Of a stretch of 64,000 bases of DNA, positions 46,451-57,123 are shown in pieces. The notes under the pieces were generated by a model. The model saw only the letters and a list, made by a program, of their open reading frames with translations. It did no database searches and was not told the origin of the DNA. The position numbers were made by a program, and so were the translations under genes. Source of the stretch: Arthrobotrys musiformis (Eukaryota; Ascomycota; Orbiliomycetes; Orbiliales; Orbiliaceae); contig JAVHJL010000006.1 of NCBI GenBank assembly GCA_036971715.1, positions 930,001 through 994,000 on the forward strand, written 5' to 3'. The first letter of the stretch is position 1; each line of letters opens with the position of its first letter.

Positions 46451-48077
46451 ATGGCTTCAACCGCCCCAAAAGATGGACAAATTAGAGGTACTCCCATCTC
46501 CACTCGATAAACGTCGCGAATCTTCTAACATGAGAATGAAAACAAAGTGATCATTATCGGCGCCGGCCTCGGCGGCTGCGCTGCTGCAATGGCAATGCAC
46601 TACCAGGGCTTCCACGTAACCGTCTTCGAAAAAATCCACAACTTCCTGCGTCTGGGAGACTCCCTCGGCTTGGGCGAGAATGCCCTGAAGCTCCTAAAAC
46701 GCTGGGGTCTCCATGAGCAACTCATAAAAATCGGAAATAGAAGCCCGGATATGCATATTCGTCGCTGGAGCGATGGCAAGATTTTGGCGACGCAGCCGTT
46801 GATGGATATGGCGGGGTACATTGGTCATCGTGGAGATTATCACTCTGCTTTCTTGGACAGGGTGGCGGAGCTGGGGATTGAGATTAAGATGGGACATACC
46901 GTCGTTGAGTTCGATGAGGAGAAGCCGGCGGTAAAGTTGGAGAGTGGGGAGTGGGTGGAGGCTGATATCGTCATCGGCGCCGATGGTATGTTTTAAATTA
47001 ATACGGCGAGAAGCTTATGGCAGTATAGCTAATGGGGAGTGCGAATAGGGATTAAATCGCAAACCAGAGAGTTAGTCCTCGGCTTCGCAGACAAGCCTAA
47101 GTCCTCCGGCTACGCCTGCTACCGCGCCTACTTCAAAGGCGAAATCCTCCGCTCGATCCCAGACTGCCAACCAATCTTAGTCAAAGACTGCGTGAACATC
47201 TGGATAGGACCCGACATGCACCTGGTTCAAAACACGCTCCGCGACGGCGAGGAGTTCAACTGGATCCTAACCCACAAAGACGAGGAGGACATCAAAGAAT
47301 CCTGGTTCCAGCCCGGCGACATGGATAAAGTTCGAGAATTAGTAAAGGACTGGGATCCGATGATTATCTCTGCAGTCAACGAGACAAAGGAATGTTTGGA
47401 TTGGAAGATCTGTTACAGAGACCCCATCCCGACATGGGTGAGCAAGAGCCACAAGATCGCATTGCTGGGGGATAGCTGTCATGCGCATCTACCGACTAGT
47501 GCGCAGGGGGCGAGTCAAGCGACGGAGAGTGCGGCGGTGTTGGCGCTGTGTTTGAAGCTGGCAGGGAAGGGGAATGTGCCGCTTGCGGTAAGATTTTATG
47601 TTATCATTTGATTATTAAGCGATGCTAATGCGGAAGGTTGCATTTTGTAGACGAGGGTTTACGAAAAGCTTCGGTTCGAGAGGGTCAGGCAGGCACAGTT
47701 GAACGGGGAGGATGTGCGAGACCGGTGGCACAACTGTCTGAAGAATTTGGACGAGGGCAAGGAGGTCGACCCGGATGATGTCAAGATGAAGGTATGCCCT
47801 CACATATCCATTACTCACTACATAATATATACTAGGTGATGCTAATTGAGAAAAGAACCGCTGGCTATACGTGTTCGACGCAGAAGCAGATACGCTCGAG
47901 AAATGGGACAAGGTGTCGGAAATAGTGAAGAAGGAGCTGGAGAGCGGGGAGATCACGCCGCTGTTCGACGACCAGACGGGGCCGACGCGGGACTTGGAGC
48001 TGTACGATGCGTTCGGGAACAAGAAGGAGGAGTCCAAGTACATTCCCAAGAAGCAGCAGCCCGTGTTCGCCCATTAA
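46451..48077 (+). CDS. FAD-dependent monooxygenase, salicylate-hydroxylase-like
   Basis: Five exons: 46451-46487, 46548-46985, 47049-47587, 47651-47791 and 47856-48077 (four introns of 60-64 nt); 458 aa. Group A flavin monooxygenase of the PHBH/salicylate-hydroxylase type. After a 12-residue lead the GxGxxG dinucleotide motif reads VIIIGAGLGGCAA. The DG motif (DIVIGADGIKS) is rebuilt across the second intron, and the GD motif (ALLGDSCHAHLPTSAQGA) contacts the FAD ribityl chain. RVYEKLRFERVRQAQ and RWLYVFDAE are typical of salicylate-1-monooxygenase-like fungal enzymes. They hydroxylate phenolic acids with NAD(P)H and O2, sometimes with loss of CO2. Same strand and next to the vanillyl-alcohol-oxidase homologue, fitting shared phenolic metabolism. 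No signal peptide. Confidence 0.92.
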
Positions 48078-48996
48078 CGTCATATTATATATATACATAT
48101 ATATATTATCCTGGCATAATATATAATACATGTACCAGAATATACCCTGTGAGTTTAGGAATGGCCGCTGCTTACGTTAAAGTGCCGTTAATGCCATAGT
48201 GCGCGATAGTAATCAAGCCCCGTGTCAGCATTTGACGTTCAATAGTATACTAGTATATGCAGGTAGAGTGGTACTGCAGCTGTCAGTGGTGTTCTCTTCG
48301 GACAGGGAGAATAGAATGCACATGCGAGTGAGCGCATATAAGTTGCATATACCCGTCGGATGCTCCCGTTCCGAGGCCCCTTCATACGTACCCTATATTC
48401 AACGTCAACTGAATCCTTCACAGTGCAATAGATGTCCATATAATTGTAATCAATTGATTTGACAACTGTTACAAAGCATAATAAGTACTTGTGGTTTCTA
48501 GTGTAATTGTCTGTACGTATACATGTCTGTGCTTATATAAGAGAACTAGCGGGGTGAGCAGCCCAAAGCAGCATGGTCTCATAGGTCGGTCCGGGCAGCC
48601 AGCCGGTGCAGAGAAAGTGGGCCCGAGCCAAATCCAGCTCGAGTCCATTCCAGCGCCCGTTCTAGTCCCCGTTCCAGTGCCAGTGCCAGTTCCAGCGCCA
48701 GCGCCAGTTTGAGCGAGTGGCCAGTTCCGGCCGGGGACTTGAACGCTGTGTGCTGAGAAACAGCAGCCCCGTTCCGAAGAACTCTGCTCTCTCTGCCAAT
48801 AAGCTCTGGCCTGGCCCTAATTAGAATTTCCTGACTAACTGACTAACTGTTGCTCTCCCCACAAGACTATCTCCATCTTCTCCAGACTAACCAACTAACT
48901 TCCTCAGAATTACACCTTCCCTCCAGCCAGCTGAGCCTTAACATGCCTCTGCGGAGTGCTACCACTGTCGGATAACACAAGGAAAATGCGGCCGCA
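48078..48996. promoter_or_regulatory. promoter region of the regulator gene with hexamer minisatellite
   Basis: A run of CCAGTG/CCAGCG/CCAGTT hexamers lies at about 48650-48711. TCGGTCCGG occurs at 48586-48594; the same 9-mer occurs about 800 nt upstream of the polyketide synthase (54093-54101). CTAACTGACTAACTG repeats lie near 48833. No gene seen. Confidence 0.4.
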
Positions 48997-51515
48997 ATGG
49001 GTCCCGCCCAGATGAACAACGCCAACACCAACAACAACACATCCTCGTCCTCTTCTTCTTCCTCTTCGACGCCGTTTCTGTGCTCGCTCTGTCCAACCTC
49101 CAAATACTTCACCCGCAAGGCCCATCTCGAGCGCCACATCCGCACCCACCGTACGTCCTCCACCCCCTTTTATATACACGCCATCTATATCGATCTATAT
49201 CGATCTGGATATAGATCTAAGTGTGCATGCATGGCATCGATATGGACAGGTTATGGTCTTGGCTGGTGGAGATGCCGGGGAATATCCATATAGAGCGATA
49301 GTGGCCTGACTCTGATATAACATATAGATTCCGTCGGCAGCCCCCTCAACTGCCACTTCTGCTCCAAGGAGTTCCGTCGCAGGTATGTTCCTGGCATCTA
49401 CATCTGCTCTGTCACATTTGTATGTATACTAATCGTATGGTAGTGATCTGTTGAAAGAACATCATATTCGCTGCGAGTTCCGTGGCGACCGTCCTATCCC
49501 TGTCGGCATAGTAGGCCGTAAACGTCGCGCCTGTGACCGTTGCTCTCAGCGAAAGATCTCTTGCACTGGCCAGATCCCTTGCGACCGCTGCATTACCGCT
49601 GGCGTAGTCTGCGAGAAGACCTCTCCTGCTCCCACTTCTTCTTCGTCTACCGATCCTTCCGCTCAGCAGCTCTCTCTCTCCTGGCAGACCACCATCACCA
49701 CTTCTAGCACCGGAACAGCAGGCAGTCAGGGTACCCCGCGTGGATCCGAGCCGGGCAGTTCTGTCCCAGAAGAGGAGGAAAGCGATGATGAACCCGAAGC
49801 CGACAATATCATCGATGACGATGGCAATGCCTCCGATCCACCGGATCTTAGAGGCTCAATCGAATACCTCCTAAACGGCCAATCCCAAGGAAACCTTGGT
49901 TTCGTCCAAGTCTTTCCGCTATCTGCTACCCCGGACGACGAAGACTCCGACAATCCCACCGCTATTCAATCGAATGCAACTTCCATCCCCATCACAATCT
50001 CGTCAGTCCCTCAGCCGACACCTTTCGATATGGACTTCAGCATGAACTACGACGCCAGCATCCTGCCGGACATCGATTTGAACATGTTGTTCGGCGAAAT
50101 GGGTTATTTGATGAACATAGGCCTCGAACCTAACGCCCTCTGGGACCCACACCTCTTCTCCGAACACTCCTCCCCGGCGACAACAACCGACCTAGACGTC
50201 TACGACGCTCATGCCTCCTTCCTCCGTCCTGAATTATTTAAAGTCGTTCAATCTTTCCAACTCCCAGAAAGTTCGCCAGAGTATAGACGTGCCGTGGAAA
50301 CAGTAGACGCCGTAACTGGTGATTTATTGCAGAGGTTCACAAACTCATTTTTTAGACACTGGCATAAACACGGTCCTATCATTCATATCCCCAGCTACTC
50401 GCCCAGCACGTGTGCTACAGTATTAATACTAGCTATGTGCTGCATCGGAGGATTATACGTCAAAGATGCGACAGAGATAAGGCGGTGCAGGGGACTGCTG
50501 GATATAGCGGAAGTATATATTTTCGGCAGGGATTATTTAAAGAACGAATACGAGTTTGCGGCGTATAATGGCGGGAACGGAGGTGGGAAGACGTATAAAG
50601 ATGTTGATTGGGAGGATTTTGAGAAGTTGCAGGCGGCGTATTTGATGATTGTTGTGCAGACATGGGCGGGGCATAAGATCGCGAAACGGCGGATACGCCA
50701 GCAGCGGTTTGCACGGGTTCTTGAGGTATGTTATGGTCATTTATATTTTACAGTGATAATGATATTAAAAAAGAGAGTAGCTAGCGCGCCAACTACGACT
50801 ACCGTCGGCACACCACACCAGCCCTCCAACGTCGCCCGCCGATTTCCGCACGTGGATCCGCACCGAAACTGCCATCAGGCTGCAAAACATAATCTTAACA
50901 ATGGACTGCGCTTTTGTCATATTCAACAACTGCGCACCCCGGATCTCAGCAACGGAGTTGGAACACCTGGACCTCCCCTGCGCGTCCGCCAGCTTCGCAG
51001 CGACTTCGTTCGCACACTTGATGGCGGTGCCCACTCCGCCGGTTAGGGGGGTGAAGGTTATGAAGACTCTACGGATGAGCTTTGTCACACCCTGGCCGGC
51101 GATGCCGATGTTGACTACTCTGGATTTATTCGTTACCGTTCATGGTATGTTTACCCCCTATTCCTCTCATTCTTTATATTAGTATAAAAAGCTAACGATA
51201 ACAGTTCTCTACGTCCTCCTAACGATCGACCTCTCTTCTCAAATCACACCATCTCCCGCCTCTCTTACAGCAATGCGGCAGGGAATAGACTTCTGGATGA
51301 AATCGTGGAATGCGGCGAGGAACAGACATGCCGAAAGCGACTGGAAGTCGTTGGGATTGGAGAGAACGAGTGATAGATATTGGGTGCTAGTTAAGGCGGT
51401 ATTTCTTGCATTCGAAAAGGATATAAAGGAGGGCAGGAGGAGGGGGTTATGTGCGAGGAGTGATATTGACGAGAGCGGACAGCATTTGAAGGAGTTTTTG
51501 GCGAAACGGAAATAA
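48997..51515 (+). CDS. transcription factor with two C2H2 fingers plus Zn(II)2Cys6
   Basis: Five exons: 48997-49150, 49328-49382, 49444-50725, 50781-51144 and 51205-51515 (introns of 177, 61, 55 and 60 nt); 721 aa with phases 1, 2, 0, 1. After an Asn/Ser-rich lead come a first C2H2 finger (Cys29, Cys32, His47, His51), a second finger of C2HC type (LNCHFCSKEF...HHIRC, Cys60-Cys80) and a binuclear zinc cluster (Cys100, 103, 110, 116, 119, 126: ACDRCSQRKISC...PCDRC...VC). An acidic Ser/Asp/Glu linker follows, then the fungal_trans region (PIIHIPSYSPSTCATVLILAMCCIGG and FRTWIRTETAIRLQN). This combined C2H2-Zn2Cys6 layout is a known fungal regulator type. It sits tail to tail with the polyketide synthase, 244 nt apart, and is the best candidate pathway regulator. 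Confidence 0.9.
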
Positions 51516-51759
51516 TCATTTTTCTTCCTTTCTGTTTCTTTTTTTCTCTTCTATATGGTATAAAAAGTTGGAGTATGTGTGATTTATCTGGGTGGATTTG
51601 GTGTTTTTATCTTAGTTATTTTTGGAGCGATCTGTTGGATACCATTTGGATTTCTCATCAATATTATTTTATTTATATAAAAGCCTAAACCCAAAACTTA
51701 TAATTGTATACGGGTATCCTAACCCCCCCGAAAGCAAAGAATAGATTAGTATAATACAA

Positions 51760-53297
51760 TCAATCCAACTCCACACCGCCAACACTGATCCCACCAACTC
51801 CATTCGTAGCCTCTACGATATCATTACTAGCCTCAAGGCCATTATCGACCCTTCTCAACAGCGCCATCTCAACACTAACCCCCGGCCCGAAGGCACAAGC
51901 CAGCACACCCTTCCTACCACCCTTAATCCCAACACCGGGACCAAATTCTTTCCCCTCACCGGCAACACCAGCTTCAGTATTCGACCGCAAACGGTCCATA
52001 ACGCTGAATATAGTCGCCGAACTGGAGTTCCCGTAGTTGGTATAGACTTCGAATGAAGCGCGGAGGTGGGATGGTGAGAGTGACATTGTGTTTTGTATGG
52101 AGGATAGGATTAGACTGCCGCCTGGGTGGAGGGCCCAATCTACGTCTGTTGGTTTTATTCCTGAGATCGTGGAGAGGGATTTTGGGGATATGCTGGAGAT
52201 TAGATTGTCGTAGAGGGATGGGGTGGCGGAGGAGGTTAGGGAGGGGACTTGCGGGGTTAGGATTACTTTCCAGCCTTTTCATACTGTTAGTATTCTCTTA
52301 CATTGTGGAGAATTGAGAGGAAATACCTAGAGCGTCGACGTCGAATCCCAGTTCCGACTCGGAGTTATCGATGATTTTATGTTTCCAACCCAGGATGTCG
52401 TATACACCTTTCCTACCTTCCTCGCCCACGCAGTTGGTGAGGACTATGGCGCTGCTACAGTCGCTGAATAAGGTGATTCCGATCCTGACCTCGTTGTTTT
52501 GGACTATACTGTCGAGTTCGCTCCTAACGAGGACGGTGCAGATTTCTGTCGCACAGATCAGGATTCTGGCTTTGCGACCTAGTGCTTTTGCGCCTAGGGC
52601 GATATTACACGCCGTTCTGAGGGCGGCTAGACCGCCGCTGCATCCTATGCCTGATAATAACACCTTCTCAACGGTGGGTTTTATACCGAGGTGTTTTAGA
52701 ACCACGGTGTCGTAACCGGGGTTCGAAGAGTCGGTGCAGGTTGTGAAGACCGTGTGGGTTATTTCCGAGGGTTTGTAGTTTGATTCTGTTATCGCTTGTT
52801 TACAGGCTGATACGGCCAATGGGACGCCTTCTTCTATGAAGAGGTTGTGGAGGTCGGTGATGCTCGGTGGGGAAGGTTGGTTTGCGAGCGGGTGGAGGCA
52901 TTCGCCCACCGAGGGACGGGAGATGATGCCCGTGTAGCGGTTTATGGAGAGGACTTTTTTCAATCTTTCTTTTAGTTAGTATAGTTTGACATATGGGCTA
53001 TGGAGGGGGGACGTACGAGTCTGTTTGGGGGTAGAATTTATGGGCGATGGTGTCGAGGTCCTTTGGATTGACGCGGTGAGGGGGGTATTGGATCCCCAGG
53101 CCAGTGATACGGAGGGAGAGGTTCGGCGGGAAGATTTCTTCTTCCTCTTCCTCTTCTTCCTCCTTCTCGTCGTGATCATGGCCATTGGTATGACCGTTTG
53201 TATGGCCGTTGGTGCCATTGCCGTTGGCAGACCCATTGGGTGCGGTAGATGTCGTAGATGAGCCATTGGGCTCCGCGATAGCCTCGTACGGCGCCAT
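51760..53297 (-). CDS. type III polyketide synthase (chalcone/resorcinol synthase-like)
   Basis: Three exons: 53297-53017, 52964-52327 and 52274-51760, with two 52-nt introns (GTACGT and GTATTT donors); 477 aa. The catalytic triad is complete: Cys202 in LLSGIGCSGGLAALR, His356 in WALHPGG and Asn389 in YTNYGNSSSA. The His-to-Asn spacing of 33 equals that of chalcone synthase. GTP-like loop ACAFGPGVSVEM closes the fold. KKVLSINRYTGI marks the start of the conserved core. Residues 20-54 are low complexity (NGTNGHTNGHTNGH then a Glu run), unusual for this family. Fungal type III PKSs condense acyl-CoA starters with malonyl-CoA into pyrones or alkylresorcinols/resorcylic acids. Neighbouring phenol-acting flavoenzymes fit such a product. 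The frame extends upstream of the ATG but only with GTG. Confidence 0.95.
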
Positions 53298-54657
53298 GAC
53301 GGTGGTGGCGATATAATACTCTCGTGCGCCGTTCTGCGACGGAGTAGCTGACAGGCTAATGATCGAGCTTATCTCGAAGCGGACAGCGGGGGCGGGGACT
53401 AATGCAATGTGTTGGGACCGTCGATGCACCTCAACAGAATCAACACCTTCTCTTTCTCAACCTCACCAGAAGATGGAAGTATATCGATCACAACTGAAGA
53501 TGATGATGAAAATTGATGATGAATTCAAGAGATGGAAAGGGAGGATACGGGCGCTTAAGTACTCCTTCCCTTTTCACACAGCAGACCTGATACACACACC
53601 GCATCGTGTGCCTGTATGACATAACATCCTTGAATCGCGCAGTGCAAGGGACAGACAGCAGACAGGGCTGCCCCTCCCAGCGCAGAGATAAGTGCTCCCT
53701 CGGCCCGCTCGGTCGGTCAGAAGCTCTTGCAGCTGGGCTAGCTCGAGGGGCGCAGACTTATACAAGCCAATCATGCGTCGGTCAATTGGCTTCAATACTG
53801 TCACCGAACCCTCACGATTGGCTGCGATTGTATATTACATCATGATCGCTATACCTACAAAACCCAGTGTCAGCAAGGTACCGTAATGGAACTTCGCTCC
53901 CCGGATCACAATCTTCGTCAACCAGGAACCTTATACACCACATGCATACGCATCTCCAAACCGCGTGGCCTCGAACCGAAGCTTCAAAAAACCTCGAAGG
54001 ACACATCCGGTTAGCGCATGCACCCAGCTGACACAATCCTGCCACAAAAACAACACTTCTTATCTCCCCGCCTCGACTCAAGTCTGGACCCCTCGGTCCG
54101 GCCGGGGAATTAATATCCAGATACCCCCAATGCTTAATAATTACCCCTCTATAAAACCATACAAAACATAGCATCTGAATATCTGTTCCAAGAAGACGAA
54201 ACACGTGAAATGTCAACGTCGATCAATGGGCGTGCGTCCTCTAACAGTTCTCTATAACAGTGTGCACGTGTGGCTAACACGCGATAGACGAACATAGCCC
54301 TGCTTATCACCCCGCAAATATATGGTATTAATCCCTATAAGACTTCGGGTATATATCCGTTTTAGACATCGTGCAGATACGCCTCGTCAGATGCCATCGT
54401 CGACTACCCTCCAATCAATATTCCATGATCGCAGTTATGCCATCGAACTGATTTTGAGATCCATTTAAGGGTACGGGTGCTACGTAGAAGGAAAAATACA
54501 GGGCTCCTCGTTTCACTTGACCAAGTCCCACAAATACGAAAAAGCTAATATAATTTCATCAGTAAAAAGAAAGATTTAGACTTACTAGGCTTTTAAAAAG
54601 GAATTCGAAGACGTAATTAAAAAGGACAAGGAAAAATAAGTTAACAAAAGAAAAGCG
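53298..54657. promoter_or_regulatory. upstream region of the type III PKS
   Basis: 1.4 kb. GGTCGGTC near 53710 (CGCTCGGTCGGTCAG) also occurs upstream of the regulator (ATAGGTCGGTCCGG). TCGGTCCGG at 54093-54101 is part of CGGTCCGGCCGGGG. No gene supported. Confidence 0.4.
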
Positions 54658-55336
54658 TCAAGTACAGGATTTGAGCGGGCTTTTAAAAAAACAAAAATCA
54701 ATAATAACAAAGGAAAACAATTGTGAGAAGTCTATAAAAGGCAGTAAGGCGCCACTGAGTAAAAATATAAAAATCCCGCGGCGGGGAATATATGGCATGC
54801 AATAAATATAAGGAAGATAGAATAAGATTATTCCAACTTCAACTTCCCCGCAGACCTGCGTGTATGAGAGATCAACTGGGCAACTTGGCCTACGAATTCG
54901 CAGACCATAAGTGCCCTCTCCCTCTCCCTCAGCTTCTTCCCTCTCCATCACCCTCATCTTCTCCACTTCTAACTTCATCCTCTCCACTTCTAACCTCATC
55001 TTCTTCATTTCTTCCCTCATGTTCTCCATCTCCTTCATGTTCTCCGCTTCTTCCCCCCCATTACTCTCATCCTCTCTGCTTCTCTCTCCATCTCCGTCTC
55101 CCTCTCTTCCTCCCTTTCGTCTCTCTACATTCGCTCTCGTTCCCTCGACTGTATCAGCACTCTCTATCTCTCTCGGCCTCTTCCGCCTCAGCTTCTTCTT
55201 TCTACAGTCGCTGCCTCTCCGCCTCCTTCTTCTCCTTTATTTACCTCTACTGGATTATGGGCTTGATTGTCGTGCGCTTTTAGAGCCCATGTTAGTCCCC
55301 CAAATATCCACCAGAGAGCTAAATGAAGGTTCATAC
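54658..55336 (-). other. polypurine/polypyrimidine tract with coiled-coil-like frame
   Basis: The plus strand is C/T-rich from about 54910 to 55245. On the minus strand one frame runs from 55238 to 54658 without a stop. It reads a basic block (KKKLRRKRPRE), an acidic Gly-Glu stretch, then heptad-like ENMREEMKKMRLEVERMKLEVEKM. It may be the next exon of the gene at 55337 (an acceptor TGTAGAAAG/AAG keeps phase 0) or simply a consequence of purine bias. The last third, translated from AT-rich DNA, looks non-coding. Confidence 0.35.
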
Positions 55337-55654
55337 CATGTTTTCCAGCCCTTTCTGCGCAGTCTCCACCTTTTCCGTTACGGCGAGCGTCTTCGCGACG
55401 CACGTCGCGGAGACTATCAAACACACCGCCGTGCCTAGCACGAGGGTGACAATCTGGCGCTCCCTATGGCTCGTATTTTCCTAAAGACCCCAGTTAGTTT
55501 TTGTTTTCACTTAATCTTGTCTATATAGACGCATATACACTTGTTTGTCACGAGGGCAGGGTAGTTGGGCATCTCACAGGTGGGTTTCGACTTCGATCCT
55601 GAGAATGTTTATGGGGGCTGATACCCGCTCCCCATCTGTCTTTCCAGCCTCCAT
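55337..55654 (-). CDS. small membrane-anchored protein, 3' end uncertain
   Basis: Two exons are well supported: 55654-55578 (MEAGKTDGERVSAPINILRI...) and 55463-55337, joined in phase 2 across a 114-nt intron (donor GTGAGA, acceptor CATAG). The joined product has a single membrane helix, RQIVTLVLGTAVCLIVSATCVA, followed by a helix (KTLAVTEKVETAQKGLENM) that ends at a GTATGA donor. Two continuations are possible: a short exon from the acceptor CTCTAAAAG that ends after RTTIKPIIQ (77 aa in all), or a longer exon through the purine-rich tract that adds a basic and coiled-coil region. Membrane protein of unknown function. Only the first two exons are annotated here. Confidence 0.45.
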
Positions 55655-56294
55655 GAATTTGGAAGGCGAAAGATCTTTGTGGTATCTTATGAAGCCGGTT
55701 GAGTTGTTATCTTTGTGGCGTTGGAGCAGCCTACTTAGATAGGTGTACTCCGCATAGATAGTAGTTAGAGGAAGATACCTAAGTAGGTAGATGGGTAGGT
55801 AGGTAGGTAAGTAGAAGGTAAGTAGGTGGAGAGTAAGTCGGTAGGATGGAGGAGGATGGTAGATGTAAGAGGAAAGAAGCGGGAGGCGGAAGGTGGGCGT
55901 GCAGTGGTATTTATAGGGGGTTGTTTACCTAGGAGATAGAGCTGAGAGCGGGAGTGGTGCAGCAATTTACGCATGAATAATGAAATATTTACTGAATTGT
56001 TGTGACAACTGAGTCGGCCTAGAGACGGGGTGAAGGGTTGCGTGCAAGGCCATCGCCACGCTACATCCACTCGACCTTCGAACGAGCTCGAAAATCTCTG
56101 CTACTCTTGATCATTAGGGCATACGTATAAGAACCGATCCAACCTTGCTTAGCAGGCGCAATCCATTACACAATCTACCACTACAGCCAACCAAATTAAC
56201 GGTGCACCGGTGTCCCATCGCTAGACCCCTCAACTTGACCCAGATTCCCGATTTCTAAAGACTTCCCTACCACTTGTCGACACGGACGAGCAAA
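55655..56294. repeat. spacer with GTAG/GGTA tetranucleotide repeat
   Basis: AAGTAGGTAGATGGGTAGGTAGGTAGGTAAGTAG and related units at about 55780-55850. No gene seen in the rest. Confidence 0.6.
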
Positions 56295-56900
56295 ATGGGG
56301 ACCCTTCCACAAATCCTGTCTCGAAAAAGGAAAGAAGAAGCCAGAAGACCCTCACCACCGCCCCCGTTCAGAGTCCACATCTTGGGGCAACGCCAAAGCC
56401 TTGGGGATGGTTGCTGGGCCCCCACCGAACCGGAAGTAATCACAATCGAGCCGGGATCTAAAACAGAATCCGTGGCTAGCATGTTTGCCACCCTCTACAC
56501 CGGCATATGCATCTGCAACCCCCAAGCCATAGCGCTCTACAACCCCAAAACGGAGGAGCTATTCTATCTAGACAGGGGACTTATGCTTGAAACTCCGGGC
56601 ACTGAGACCGCTGGGTATACGTCGGCAGACGTATACCGCCTAGGCGAAAAAGGAAGTGTTTGGCATCTGGTATACGACGACGTTTATCTGTGCAAGCGCT
56701 GGTACTATAGACCCTGTTGGAGCACGTATCTGATGTATGCGTGGATCTTTGTGTCTCAGTTCTTCGGGTACAAGTCCATTCCTTTCATTTTCATGAGAGA
56801 CCTCATGTGTGATGAGTACTTGCCGACTTGGGAGGCGGTTTATGACAGGTTTCGTAGTTTGCGGGACCCGAAATACGTTAGACGGCCTATCGTGATCTAA
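56295..56900 (+). CDS. hypothetical protein (201 aa)
   Basis: An intronless frame starting at MGTLPQILSRKRKEE; a longer upstream start would need TTG. The first 30 residues are basic and Pro-rich. The middle is a mixed alpha/beta sequence with several Cys and Tyr (ICICNPQAIALYNP). A hydrophobic aromatic stretch near 145-170 (YLMYAWIFVSQFFGYKSIPFIF) could be a membrane or core helix. The end is charged (YDRFRSLRDPKYVRRPIVI). I recognise no family. Composition and length argue for a real gene, probably lineage-specific. Confidence 0.55.
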   Translation: MGTLPQILSRKRKEEARRPSPPPPFRVHILGQRQSLGDGCWAPTEPEVITIEPGSKTESVASMFATLYTGICICNPQAIALYNPKTEELFYLDRGLMLETPGTETAGYTSADVYRLGEKGSVWHLVYDDVYLCKRWYYRPCWSTYLMYAWIFVSQFFGYKSIPFIFMRDLMCDEYLPTWEAVYDRFRSLRDPKYVRRPIVI

Positions 56901-57123
56901 TTTTTAAAGATTACTACGTTGTCGATAGTTATTATCACGCTTCTGCCACTTTCTGCACTGGGCCTGGGTGAGGCTGGGAGCGAGACCACATTGTGCCAGG
57001 AGCAATTAAATTAGAAGTTCCAAAAAGGAGAGCCGAACTTACATCCATCTTGCTTTACCGGGCCACTTCAAATGTCAAGTAGTTAAAATACAAATAAAAA
57101 GAGACATACAGTCCTGAAAATAT

